Shown here in pieces: positions 14,263-21,621 of a stretch of 25,843 nt of DNA; the stretch's first letter is position 1, and the number at the start of each line of letters is the position of its first letter. The notes beneath the pieces were generated by a model. The model was not told where the DNA came from. It saw only the letters and a program-made list of their open reading frames with translations, and searched no databases. This DNA comes from an uncultured Collinsella sp. (GTDB taxonomy: Bacteria; Actinomycetota; Coriobacteriia; Coriobacteriales; Coriobacteriaceae), in the NCBI GenBank assembly GCA_900547025.1, contig UREZ01000019.1:1-25843 (forward strand), read 5' to 3'. The translations under genes were made by a program, and so were the position numbers.

Positions 14263-15297
14263 ATGTCCCATAGCGTTACCGATAGCACCGTCCTGCTGGG
14301 TCACGGCTCCGGCGGCCAGATGATGAAACGCATCATCGATGAGGTCTTTTTAGATGCCTTTGGTTCGCCCGAGCTGCTCGAAGGCAACGATGCCGGCGTC
14401 GCCGCGCTGCCCGCGAGCGGGCGCATCGCCATGTCGACTGACAGCTTTGTAGTCTCGCCGCAGTTCTTCCCCGATGGCAACATCGGCCGCCTCGCCGTGT
14501 GTGGAACCGTCAACGACGTCGCGACCTCGGGCGCCAACGTGCGCTACCTGTCGTGCGGCTTTATCCTCGAAGAAGGCTATCCCATGGACAAGCTGCGTCA
14601 GATTGTGCAGACCATGGCCGAGACGGCGCGCGAAGCGGGCGTGGCGATCATCACCGGCGACACCAAAGTGGTTGAGCGCGGCGGGGCCGACGGCGTCTAC
14701 ATCAATACCGCCGGCGTGGGCGAAGTGCCCGCGGGTGTGGCGCTCAGTGGCGCAAACTGCCAGCCTGGCGATGTCATCCTGGTCTCGGGTACACTGGGCG
14801 ACCACGGCATCGCCATCATGAGCCAACGCGAGGGTCTGGCGTTTTCGAGCACCCTCGAAAGCGACGCCGCGCCGCTCAACCACCTGATTGCCGATGTGCT
14901 TTCCGCAGCACCCGACACACGCTGCTTCCGCGACCCCACGCGCGGTGGCTTGGCGTCCACACTCAACGAGTTTGCCCAGGCCAGCAATGTTGCCATGGAG
15001 GTCGACGAGGATGCCGTGCCCGTGCGTCCCGACGTGCAGGCCGCCTGCGAGATGCTCGGCTACGATGTGCTGCAGGTGGCAAACGAGGGCAAGATGGTTG
15101 CCGTCGTGCCGGCCGAGCAAGCCGATGCGGCGCTGGCCGCCATGCGCGCCGCCCGCTACGGCGAGAACGCCGCGATTATCGGCCGCGTGCTGCCACTTGC
15201 CGAGGGCGCCCATCCCGCCGTGCGCGTGCGCACCGGCTGGGGCTCGACCCGCATCCTCGACATGCTCGTAGGAGAGCAGCTGCCGAGAATTTGCTAA
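14263..15297 (+). CDS. hypE: Carbamoyl dehydratase HypE
   Basis: PurM-like ATPase of 344 aa that accepts the carbamoyl group from HypF on its C-terminal Cys and dehydrates it to a thiocyanate, the CN donor. The C-terminus is PRIC, the invariant acceptor tail. The N-terminal part has LLGHGSGGQMMKRII, MSTDSFVVSPQFFPDGNIG, CGTVNDVATSGA, ITGDTKVVERG and SGTLGDHGIAIMSQREG. RDPTRGGLASTLNE and VANEGKMVAVV are in the second domain. The start has GGAG eight bases upstream. HypA and HypB, needed for nickel insertion, are not in the window. Confidence 0.97.
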   Translation: MSHSVTDSTVLLGHGSGGQMMKRIIDEVFLDAFGSPELLEGNDAGVAALPASGRIAMSTDSFVVSPQFFPDGNIGRLAVCGTVNDVATSGANVRYLSCGFILEEGYPMDKLRQIVQTMAETAREAGVAIITGDTKVVERGGADGVYINTAGVGEVPAGVALSGANCQPGDVILVSGTLGDHGIAIMSQREGLAFSSTLESDAAPLNHLIADVLSAAPDTRCFRDPTRGGLASTLNEFAQASNVAMEVDEDAVPVRPDVQAACEMLGYDVLQVANEGKMVAVVPAEQADAALAAMRAARYGENAAIIGRVLPLAEGAHPAVRVRTGWGSTRILDMLVGEQLPRIC

Positions 15298-15402
15298 CGA
15301 CAAAGGCTCAGGGCTATTAAAGATATTCAGATTCCAAACATGCCCGGCACGCATGCCCAGTATCATGGGGTGCGTTTTACAACTCAAGCGGCAGGAGCAC
15401 CC

Positions 15403-16071
15403 ATGGCAGCAGCTTTTTCCCATGTGATCTTTGACCTGGACGGCACCATTCTCAACACGCTCGAGGACCTGGCGGCCGCCGGCAACCATACCTGCGAGGC
15501 GCACGGCTGGCCCACGTTTGCCGTTGACGAGTACCGCTACAAGGTGGGAAACGGCATGCTCAAGCTGGTTGAGCGCTTTATGCCCGCCGAGTACGCAGGC
15601 GACGGCCGCATGTTTGAGCAGACGCTTGCCGAGTTTAGGGCTTACTACGGCGAGCACAAGGAAGACCACACCGCTCCCTATGCCGGCACGATCGAGATGC
15701 TCGACCGCTTGCGCGCCGCGGGCGTTCAGCTTGCCGTGCTCACTAACAAGGACCACGTCTCGGCGGCTCCGCTTATCGAAAAGTATTTTGGTTCCGAGCG
15801 CTTTGCGCTGGTGCAGGGCCGTGTCGATGCGTTTCCGCCCAAGCCCGAAGCACCCGTCACGCTGCATGTGATGGAAGAGCTAGGCGCCGACCCGGCGACC
15901 ACGCTCTACGTAGGCGATTCCAATGTCGATATCCTGACCGGCCACAACGCCGGCCTTAAGAGTGCGGGCGTCAGCTGGGGTTTCCGCGGCCGCGCAGAGC
16001 TGGAAGCCACCGGCGCCGACTACGTGGTGGACACCCAGGCAGAGCTCGCGGCGCTGGTGCTGGGCGAGTAA
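15403..16071 (+). CDS. HAD-superfamily phosphatase, phosphoglycolate phosphatase-like
   Basis: Cytosolic phosphohydrolase of 222 aa. HAD motif I is FDLDGTILNT (Asp11 nucleophile, Asp13), motif II is LTNK, the motif III Lys is in PPKPEAP, and motif IV is VGDSNVDI. A helical type-I cap lies between motifs I and II. The sequence best resembles the Gph/PpaX group, but substrate cannot be assigned. I start at the ATG at 15403 (AGGAG upstream), since the earlier in-frame ATG at 15340 precedes the fold by 21 residues. It follows hypE by 105 bp with no visible terminator, so read-through is possible, though a link to hydrogenase maturation is not implied. Confidence 0.9.
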   Translation: MAAAFSHVIFDLDGTILNTLEDLAAAGNHTCEAHGWPTFAVDEYRYKVGNGMLKLVERFMPAEYAGDGRMFEQTLAEFRAYYGEHKEDHTAPYAGTIEMLDRLRAAGVQLAVLTNKDHVSAAPLIEKYFGSERFALVQGRVDAFPPKPEAPVTLHVMEELGADPATTLYVGDSNVDILTGHNAGLKSAGVSWGFRGRAELEATGADYVVDTQAELAALVLGE

Positions 16072-16112
16072 CGAGCGACACTGCTTAACGCAGCTGCGGC
16101 AATTCTTCCGCG

Positions 16113-16284
16113 CGGAAAGCGCATCCCGTTTTGGAGCTCCGGAATGGGATATGCTTTCCGTTTGAGGCACATCAGGGAAACCGCATCCCGTTTCAGAACA
16201 ATATTCCGGGTCGCACTTTCCGCAACCCACCCCATCCGGAAAATGCGACCCACTATTCGGCCAAAAACCGGGTCGCGGTTTCCC
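16113..16284. repeat. Nested inverted-repeat element, copy 2
   Basis: Counterpart of the 1198-1370 element. First hairpin: CGGAAAGC (16113-16120) to GCTTTCCG (16153-16160). Second: outer GGGAAACCGCATCCCG (16175-16190) against CGGGTCGCGGTTTCCC (16269-16284), enclosing GGGTCGCACTTTCC (16208-16221) against GGAAAATGCGACCC (16238-16251). TTCGGCCAAAAACCGGG (16256-16272) is the block shared with copy 1. It occupies the gap after the HAD phosphatase; the open frames here are repeat-derived. Confidence 0.85.
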
Positions 16285-16331
16285 AAGCACTCGATGCAAC
16301 GCTGGCACAAGGAGTGTCCCCAACTGCCGCC

Positions 16332-16359
16332 TGGTCATTTAAGAACGTCCTCAATGACT
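16332..16359. repeat. GTCC-loop hairpin, 8-bp stem (AACGT subtype)
   Basis: TGGTCATT (16332-16339), 13-nt loop TAAGAACGTCCTC, AATGACTA ending at about 16360. The unit at 21498-21526 has the same loop but for one base and a stem that differs by a compensatory pair (CATT/AATG here, CGTT/AACG there). Confidence 0.75.
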
Positions 16360-16435
16360 ACAAGCGCCGCACCATGGCAACGACGCAGGTAGAGGATGGA
16401 CAGCGAGCGACGTCCAGGACGAACAAGTTGGCATG

Positions 16436-16477
16436 AAAAAGGCAAGGCATAGACCTTCTGGTCATGCCTCGCCTTTT
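16436..16477 (-). terminator. Intrinsic terminator of the lipoprotein gene
   Basis: On the minus strand an interrupted stem (GGC, mismatch, AGGCAT, one-base bulge, GACC with loop TTCT) is followed by TTTTT. The core, GGCAT then one bulged base then GACC-TTCT-GGTC then ATGCC, is repeated in the pyrE terminator at 21741-21782. The palindrome GACAAATTGTC follows at about 16482-16492. Confidence 0.85.
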
Positions 16478-16518
16478 GAATGACAAATTGTCGTCCTGGG
16501 CGGCGCGCAGCGTCAACT

Positions 16519-16547
16519 GGTTACGCGGTTCGTAGAACCGCGTAACC
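16519..16547. other. Perfect 13-bp hairpin just after the lipoprotein stop
   Basis: GGTTACGCGGTTC (16519-16531) pairs with GAACCGCGTAACC (16535-16547) around GTA. It begins 2 bases beyond the lipoprotein stop and has no T-run, so termination is probably at the separate hairpin 16436-16477. It may be an mRNA 3'-end stabiliser. Confidence 0.75.
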
Positions 16548-16549
16548 CC

Positions 16550-17107
16550 CTAGCTCAGCATTGCATCCATCATCTCGGAGTTGACGGAGTCGTCGGCAGA
16601 CCACTCGCCATCGTCGTTGCAGGTGTACTTGAAGATAACCGTGGTCTTCCTGGGCTCGGTGGCCTTGGTCACATCGACCATAACCTGACCGGCCATCTTG
16701 TACAGCTCGTCATCGGAAGGAACCGTGTCAAGCGCAGCGACCTTCTCCTGATACTGGGTGGAGAAGTCCTCGACGATCTTGTTCATAGATTTGCATGTAA
16801 TAGAGACCTCGGCGGTCGCGACACCCTTGTCCTCGTCGACCGTCACGTCGCCGATCTTGTAGTCAAAGCCCTCAAGATAGGTCTTGGCGTACTCCTTGGG
16901 ATCGATACCCAGCTGCTCGAACTCGTCGCCCGAAGCCTCCTCCAGACCAGAGAGGAAGTCGTCGCCACCGTTCTTGACCTCATCAAACTGCGTCGTAAGA
17001 TCCTCGGTGATGAGCTCCTCAACCGAAGGACCTCCACAGCCGGAAAGCACGACCACGCATGCAACCAAGACGGCCATGAGGGGCGCAAGCAGCAGCTTCT
17101 TTTTCAT
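16550..17107 (-). CDS. Secreted lipoprotein of unknown function
   Basis: 185 aa. The N-terminus is a lipoprotein signal: KKK, a hydrophobic core (LLLAPLMAVLVACVVV) and the lipobox LSGC with Cys24 as the lipidation site. The mature part is acidic and mostly soluble, with two Cys (ITCKS, KYTCND) that could pair. The pattern of a helical first half and a beta-rich second half recalls small Gram-positive lipoproteins of the DUF5105 type, but I am not sure of the family. The ATG at 17107 has GGGAGGA five bases upstream; the longer frame reaching 17326 lacks a signal at its start. It appears monocistronic: promoter at about 17173-17202 and terminator at 16436-16477. No function is suggested by neighbours. 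Confidence 0.88.
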   Translation of the reverse strand: MKKKLLLAPLMAVLVACVVVLSGCGGPSVEELITEDLTTQFDEVKNGGDDFLSGLEEASGDEFEQLGIDPKEYAKTYLEGFDYKIGDVTVDEDKGVATAEVSITCKSMNKIVEDFSTQYQEKVAALDTVPSDDELYKMAGQVMVDVTKATEPRKTTVIFKYTCNDDGEWSADDSVNSEMMDAMLS

Positions 17108-17172
17108 GTTGTTCCTCCCAATGAGCGGCACCGCGCTTCCCGGACGCGGCACACGTTGTAATAAGTAAGCCC

Positions 17173-17202
17173 ATACTATCCACTTATGAACACCCTCGGC
17201 AA
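17173..17202 (-). promoter_or_regulatory. Possible promoter of the lipoprotein gene
   Basis: On the minus strand TTGCCG (17197-17202) and TAGTAT (17173-17178) are 18 bp apart, about 65 bp upstream of the lipoprotein start. Both boxes are partial matches. Confidence 0.35.
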
Positions 17203-17288
17203 CGCGAAGGCGTGGTCGGTTCGTTTTAGCGTCCGAACGGTTTGCAAGCCCGCCCAACGTGCAATAAAACGCTTCCCCACGGTGCAAT

Positions 17289-17317
17289 AAAAAAGGTGGC
17301 CGGAAAACCCGACCACC
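17289..17317 (-). terminator. Intrinsic terminator of the PTS IIA gene
   Basis: On the minus strand GGTGGTCGG pairs with CCGGCCACC (one T-G wobble) around a short loop, followed by TTTTTT (plus 17289-17294). It lies 27 bp after the IIA stop. Confidence 0.88.
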
Positions 17318-17343
17318 CTTGCACATCCTTTGGACGCCGCAGT

Positions 17344-17880
17344 TTACTTGCGGACGACCTTGACGATGGCGTCACCGGCGGCGACGGCGGACTCTGCCTC
17401 GACGGTGAGCTCGACATCGGCAAACTCGGCGGTGTTGGACACGGCCACGACGACGCAGTCCTTGTAACCGGCAGCGGCGATCTTGGCGCGGTCGATCTTG
17501 AGTATGGGCTGGCCAGCCTTCACAACGTCGTCGGCCTTGACGAAGCCCTCGAAGCCATCGCCGTTCATGTTGACGGTATCGACGCCAACATGCACCAGAA
17601 CCTCGATGCCACTATCGGACTGCAGACCCACGGCGTGACCCATGGTGACGGTCACCTTACCGTCGCAGGGAGCGTAGACCAGATCGTCCTCGGGCCACAC
17701 GGCACAGCCCTTGCCCAGAACCTCGCCACCAAAGACGGGATCGGGCACGTCGGCCATCTTGATGACCTTGCCCTTGACGGGCGAGCACAGCACGTCGGCG
17801 CCAGCAGAAGCAGAGATGGAGGCCGGAACAGCGGCAGCCGCGGGCTCAGCCTTCTTCTTGAACATGTCAAACAGACCCAT
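17344..17880 (-). CDS. crr: PTS glucose-type EIIA component
   Basis: Phosphocarrier of the glucose-glucoside PTS family, 178 aa, moving phosphate from HPr to an EIIB domain. The phosphoryl His97 is in GIEVLVHVGVDTVNMNG and the supporting His82 in MGHAVGLQSDSG; VYAPCDGKV and GGEVLGKGCAVWP are also typical. Residues 1-28 are an amphipathic start (MGLFDMFKKK) and an Ala/Ser-rich linker, as in Crr. It is a free-standing IIA without B or C domains; the membrane EIIBC partner is not in the window. The ATG at 17880 has AGAGGAG upstream, and a well-spaced promoter lies at 17930-17958. Its closeness to the 6-phospho-beta-glucosidase suggests beta-glucoside or glucose uptake, but that is inference. Confidence 0.94.
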   Translation of the reverse strand: MGLFDMFKKKAEPAAAAVPASISASAGADVLCSPVKGKVIKMADVPDPVFGGEVLGKGCAVWPEDDLVYAPCDGKVTVTMGHAVGLQSDSGIEVLVHVGVDTVNMNGDGFEGFVKADDVVKAGQPILKIDRAKIAAAGYKDCVVVAVSNTAEFADVELTVEAESAVAAGDAIVKVVRK

Positions 17881-17929
17881 ACGTTTTCTCCTCTTGATTA
17901 AGCGCAACGTTGTGCGCATGCCTACGGTA

Positions 17930-17958
17930 ATTATAGTGCCAAATGGTTCAAATGCTAA
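17930..17958 (-). promoter_or_regulatory. Promoter of the PTS IIA gene
   Basis: On the minus strand TTAGCA (17953-17958) and a perfect TATAAT (17930-17935) are separated by 17 bp, about 50 bp upstream of the IIA start. The IIA gene can therefore be expressed separately from the upstream glucosidase and HAD genes. Confidence 0.7.
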
Positions 17959-18020
17959 GGTGGGGACTCGAATCGCGAACCCCTCCAAAGCCTATGCTCC
18001 AGCGGCACTCGTTTTGACAA

Positions 18021-18866
18021 TTATCCCTCGATAAGACCCAGGTGCACAAAGGCGTTCCAGATGCCGTCGTCGACGACGTCGGTGGTCACGTAATCGGCCG
18101 CCGCCTTGCACTCGTCGCCGCCCGACCCCATGGCCACGCTCGTGGCACACGCCTCGAACATAGGAATGTCGATCTTGGCGTCGCCGAAGGCGATCGTGTC
18201 GGCACGGTCGGCGCCCAGGTGCTCGAGCAGCGTGTTGACGGCGTGCGCCTTGGTAATACCGCGCACACCCATGTCGCCAAAGAGCGCCGTCTCGCCCGCG
18301 CCACCCCAGGTGTGGCACTCAAGGTCGGGGAACTCCTCGATGCTATCCAGGTGGTCTTGATAGCTCGACTGGATAAAGCTCACCTTGTTGAGGTCGTCGC
18401 GGTAGAGTGGCGCGCCGTAGACCATGCCGTGCATGACGTCGTCGGTCTCGAGCTCGTCGGCGCCCTCCACGCCCTTACGACCCATATAGGTCTGCAGCAC
18501 CGGGCGCGCAGCTTCGCGGAAGTTTTCACTCGCGAACAGGCCGTTGTTGCTCTCGAGGTAGAACTCGAGGCCGCGACCGTGTAGCCAGTCGACAATGTGA
18601 CGGCACTGGTCGGCGGTGATGAGCTGGTGCATGACCACCTCGCCCGCCGACTCGACATAGGAGCCGTTGCCGCCGAGCATGCCGTCAAAGCCGATAGCCT
18701 CGAGCTCGGGCGGTACCTCGGCCTTGCTGCGACCCGTACACATATAGGCCAGGTGCCCATTGGCGCGGGCGGCCTGGATGGCAGCCACGCAGGACGCGGG
18801 GATATTGTTCTCGTAGTCGGTGATCGTGCCGTCGACATCAAGGAACAAAATCTTACGAGCGGACAT
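18021..18866 (-). CDS. Cof-type HAD-IIB sugar phosphatase family protein
   Basis: 281-aa HAD hydrolase with a type IIB cap. Motif I is FLDVDGTITD (Asp10, Asp12), motif II is MCTGRS, and motif IV is FGDAKIDIPMF, with GGNGSYVE typical of the Cof/YidA group; such proteins usually dephosphorylate sugar phosphates or related metabolites. Its ribosome binding site (AAGGGA) overlaps the stop of the upstream 6-phospho-beta-glucosidase gene, with an 11-bp gap, so the two form an operon. A plausible role is to relieve sugar-phosphate build-up during glucoside use; the substrate is not readable from the sequence. Confidence 0.92.
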   Translation of the reverse strand: MSARKILFLDVDGTITDYENNIPASCVAAIQAARANGHLAYMCTGRSKAEVPPELEAIGFDGMLGGNGSYVESAGEVVMHQLITADQCRHIVDWLHGRGLEFYLESNNGLFASENFREAARPVLQTYMGRKGVEGADELETDDVMHGMVYGAPLYRDDLNKVSFIQSSYQDHLDSIEEFPDLECHTWGGAGETALFGDMGVRGITKAHAVNTLLEHLGADRADTIAFGDAKIDIPMFEACATSVAMGSGGDECKAAADYVTTDVVDDGIWNAFVHLGLIEG

Positions 18867-18877
18867 GATAGATTCCC

Positions 18878-20326
18878 TTACTCCAGACCTTCCGTGCCGT
18901 TGGACTTGATGATCCTCTGATATGCGTAGAAGCTGTCCTTGCGGCGGCGCTCGTAGGTGCCGGTGCCGTCGTCGTATTTGTCGACGTGAATGAAGCCGTA
19001 GCGTTTGCGCATCTCACCGGTGCCGGCAGACACCAGGTCGATGGGGCCCCACCAGGTGTAGGCAATCAGGTCGACGCCGTCGGCGACGGCCTCGCCCATG
19101 GCCTTGATGTGGCTGCGCAGGTAGGCGATGCGGTACGGATCGTGAATGGAGCCGTCCTCCTCGACCTCGTCGTAGGCGCCCATGCCGTTCTCGACCACCA
19201 TCAGCGGAATCTCGTAGCGGGCATAGATCTCGTTGAGGGCGATGCGCAGGCCCAGCGGGTCGATCTGCCAACCCCAGTCGGTAGACTCCAGGTAGGGGTT
19301 CTTGCCGCCAAAGGTCATGTTGCCCTCGGTCATCTCGTGGTCCTTGTGGGTGCTCACGGTGCCGGACATGTAGTAGCTAAAGGTGTAGAAATCGACCTTG
19401 CCGTCGGCGATATCCTGCAGGTCGCCGTCCTCCATCACGAGCTCAACATCGTTCTCGGCCCAGAAGCGCTTGGCGTAGAACGGGTACTTGCCGCGCACCT
19501 GCACGTCGGAGCAGTACCAGTTCATGGAATTCATCTCCTGCTGCGTGGCTAACACGTCGGCCGGATCGCACGTAGCGGCGTAGGAGAGGGCGAAGCAATC
19601 CATGTTGCCCATCTTAAACTGCGGGTAGTGCTCGTGGGCGTAGCGCACGACGCGACCGCTCGCCACAAACTGGTGATGCAGGGCCTGGTAGCGCTGCTGA
19701 GCGGTGGTCTTGATGGCGCTTGCCGGACCCTCGAAGCCCTGGATCAGGCCGGTTTCCATCATGGCACCTATGTCCATGGTGCCGGAGTTGATCTCGTTGA
19801 AGGCGAGCCAGAACTTGACCTTGTCCTGATAGCGGTCAAAGACGGTCTGGCAGTACTTCTCAAAGAAGCCGATGAGCTCGCGGCTCGCCCAGCCGTTGTA
19901 CTTCTCGACCAAGTGATAGGGCATCTCGTAGTGCGAGAGGGTCACGAGCGGCTCGATGTTGTGAGCGCGCAGGCAGTCGAAGACGCGGTCGTAGAAGGCG
20001 AGGCCGGCCTCGTTGGGCTCGGCGTCGTCGCCATTGGGGAAGATGCGGCTCCAAGAGATGGACATGCGGAACATGTTGAAGCCCATCTCGGCGAACAGCG
20101 CGATGTCCTCCTCGTAGTGATGGTAGAAGTCGATGCCGTCATGGTTGGGATAGAAGCGATCGGGGTCGATGTCGATCGTAATCTGACGCGGCTCCTTGTA
20201 GCTGCCGCCCAGGAAGTGGTCGTCGACGGAAGCGCCGCGGCCGTCCACGTTCCAAGCGCCCTCAAACTGGTTGGCGGCGGTGGCGCCACCCCAATAGAAA
20301 CCCTCGGGGAACTTGATGTTTGCCAT
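18878..20326 (-). CDS. Family GH1 6-phospho-beta-glucosidase
   Basis: 482-aa cytosolic glycosidase that splits PTS-imported, phosphorylated beta-glucosides. Opening motif FYWGGATAANQFEGAW; acid/base Glu178 in FWLAFNEIN; nucleophile Glu379 in LMVVENGMGAYD; and TWWGPIDLVSAGTGEM followed by KRYGFIHVD, where Lys441 and Tyr443 fit the phosphate-binding loop of 6-phospho enzymes. Length is typical. I use the ATG at 20326 (GGAG six bases upstream); the ATG two codons earlier abuts the ribosome binding site, and the longer frame to 20830 runs into the divergent regulator. It is first in a unit with the HAD phosphatase. The divergent RpiR regulator probably controls it. Confidence 0.95.
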   Translation of the reverse strand: MANIKFPEGFYWGGATAANQFEGAWNVDGRGASVDDHFLGGSYKEPRQITIDIDPDRFYPNHDGIDFYHHYEEDIALFAEMGFNMFRMSISWSRIFPNGDDAEPNEAGLAFYDRVFDCLRAHNIEPLVTLSHYEMPYHLVEKYNGWASRELIGFFEKYCQTVFDRYQDKVKFWLAFNEINSGTMDIGAMMETGLIQGFEGPASAIKTTAQQRYQALHHQFVASGRVVRYAHEHYPQFKMGNMDCFALSYAATCDPADVLATQQEMNSMNWYCSDVQVRGKYPFYAKRFWAENDVELVMEDGDLQDIADGKVDFYTFSYYMSGTVSTHKDHEMTEGNMTFGGKNPYLESTDWGWQIDPLGLRIALNEIYARYEIPLMVVENGMGAYDEVEEDGSIHDPYRIAYLRSHIKAMGEAVADGVDLIAYTWWGPIDLVSAGTGEMRKRYGFIHVDKYDDGTGTYERRRKDSFYAYQRIIKSNGTEGLE

Positions 20327-20406
20327 GAGCATCTCCTTTGCATTGTGGGTCGATAAGCTGAGTATCGCCCACACGCAAGGCGAGCGGCGGCGCGCGCACC
20401 AAACCC

Positions 20407-20480
20407 GACACTTCTTTTCGCGACAGCGCCCTGCCGCCATCCCGCCCCTGACACTTCCTGATACCTGCCAAAAAGTGTCA
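20407..20480. promoter_or_regulatory. Repeated GACACTT heptamers between the glucosidase and rpiR genes
   Basis: GACACTT at 20407-20413 and 20450-20456 in direct orientation, and its complement AAGTGTC at 20473-20479. The last two form an 8-bp-arm inverted repeat (TGACACTT ... AAGTGTCA). Position in the divergent control region makes them candidate operator sites for the RpiR protein, though the third copy overlaps a hairpin repeat and could belong to it. Confidence 0.35.
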
Positions 20481-20506
20481 AAATAAACCTGTCCCTTTTT
20501 GGTCGG
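20464..20506. repeat. GTCCC-loop hairpin, hybrid unit
   Basis: CCTGCCAAAA (from 20464) and TTTTGGTCGG (to 20506) enclose AGTGTCAAAA plus the standard loop TAAACCTGTCCCT. Compared with the units at 10167 and 21699 it has a 10-nt insertion in the loop, as though two variants had recombined. It sits about 20 bp before the rpiR start. Confidence 0.7.
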
Positions 20507-20528
20507 TTTAGCGAACACGGGAGTTCGA

Positions 20529-21383
20529 ATGGATATCAAACGCAAGATTTCCGAGGCACAGGGCCTTACCCCTACCGAGCAGCAGCTCGGCATCTCGGCC
20601 CTTGCCATGGGCGAGGACATCCGCGGGCTATCTATTAAGGAATTCGCCGCGCGCGCCAACGTTTCGGTCGCGAGCGTGCACCGCTTCTGCAAAAAGCTCG
20701 GCCTCGAGGGCTTTAAGGACCTCAAGGTCGAGCTCATCCGCCTGGCAACCGAGGCGGGCAACCGGCGCGACGTGGACATCAACTTTCCCTTCGACGCCAC
20801 CTCCACACCCGCGCAGGTCATGGAGCGCATGGAAGGGCTCTACCAGACCACGCTGGCCGAGACGCAGGAGCTGCTCGATCCCGCGCAGCTCGACCACGCC
20901 GCCAAGCTCATCATGCGCGCCGATACCGTGGACATCTACACGGGTTCGCACAACCTCTATCCAGCGGGAATGTTCCGCGACCGCCTGCTCTCAGCCGGCA
21001 AAAGCGCGACGTGCTACAGCAACATCGAGGCCCAGATGCGGACGGCACTCGCCTCGAGCCCCAGTCATGCAGCGATCGTCATCTCCTACAGCGGCCTTGC
21101 GCTCAACCTTAAGGAAATTCTGCCGGTTCTCAGCGGTCGGCATGTTCCGGTCACCGTCATTGGCACGCCATACTGCGCACGCTTGCATCCCGGCTTTGCC
21201 GCCTACCTTACGGTGAGTGATCACGAGAGCATGACGCACCGCATCACGCAGTTTGCCAGCCATATCGCCGTGCAATATGTGCTCGATTCGCTCTACAGCA
21301 GCTACTTCGCCAAAGACTACGCCCGCTGCTCCGAGTTCCTAGAGCGCTTGTTCCCCTACACCCGCCTGCCAGGGCTTAAGTAG
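20529..21383 (+). CDS. RpiR-family (HTH_6-SIS) transcriptional regulator
   Basis: 284-aa sugar-phosphate-responsive regulator. Residues 1-75 hold the HTH_6 domain (LTPTEQQLGISAL, LSIKEFAARANVSVASVHRFCKKLGLEGFKDLK). Residues 125-260 are a SIS domain (DTVDIYTGSHNLYPAGMF, AIVISYSGLALNLKEIL) that binds phosphosugars. It is divergent from the 6-phospho-beta-glucosidase gene, the classic arrangement for a local regulator; the likely effector is a phosphorylated glucoside or glucose-6-phosphate. I start at the ATG at 20529, with GGGAG five bases upstream, not the in-frame start at 20499 inside a hairpin repeat. Confidence 0.92.
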   Translation: MDIKRKISEAQGLTPTEQQLGISALAMGEDIRGLSIKEFAARANVSVASVHRFCKKLGLEGFKDLKVELIRLATEAGNRRDVDINFPFDATSTPAQVMERMEGLYQTTLAETQELLDPAQLDHAAKLIMRADTVDIYTGSHNLYPAGMFRDRLLSAGKSATCYSNIEAQMRTALASSPSHAAIVISYSGLALNLKEILPVLSGRHVPVTVIGTPYCARLHPGFAAYLTVSDHESMTHRITQFASHIAVQYVLDSLYSSYFAKDYARCSEFLERLFPYTRLPGLK

Positions 21384-21420
21384 CAACGAGCGAGGATTTT
21401 CGGACGTCTATCTAACGAGG

Positions 21421-21476
21421 GTGGATAATCTCCCACTTTGAGCCCGCGCACAGGCCAAAAACGGGAGATTATCCAC
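21421..21476. repeat. Inverted repeat related to the nested elements, short form
   Basis: GTGGATAATCTCCC (21421-21434) pairs perfectly with GGGAGATTATCCAC (21463-21476) across 28 nt. The loop contains ACTTTGAG and GGCCAAAAAC, blocks also found in the elements at 1198-1370 and 16113-16284, while the arms are different. It lies just after rpiR and has no T-run. The gap 21384-21815 holds this, two GTCCC-loop hairpins, an AT-rich palindrome and the pyrE terminator, and no gene. Confidence 0.8.
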
Positions 21477-21497
21477 GCTTGTTCTTGGTGCGATGAC

Positions 21498-21526
21498 TAG
21501 TCGTTTAAGAACGTCCCCAACGACTA
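21498..21526. repeat. GTCCC-loop hairpin, 8-bp stem (AACGT subtype)
   Basis: TAGTCGTT (21498-21505), 13-nt loop TAAGAACGTCCCC (21506-21518), AACGACTA (21519-21526). Matches the unit at 16332 with a compensatory stem change. Confidence 0.8.
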
Positions 21527-21621
21527 CTTGACATGAATGATCCGTTTTCCGCCGCCCCCGAGGGGCCACCTGACCACCTTGCACCAACGTAATCACGACT
21601 TCTCGTCATTAGATTGTTCAA

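Noticed and set aside
17259..17292. Two copies of GTGCAATAAAA 23 bp apart between the lipoprotein and PTS IIA genes
   Set aside because: Short A-rich repeat partly made of the terminator A-run; could be chance, and nothing else supports an operator.
17955..18000. tRNA-like stretch (minus strand GGGGTTCG...TTCGAGTCCCC) upstream of the PTS IIA promoter
   Set aside because: It resembles a T-arm with a 6-base insertion, but no acceptor, D-arm or anticodon arm could be folded around it. It might be a tRNA remnant; support is too weak to list.
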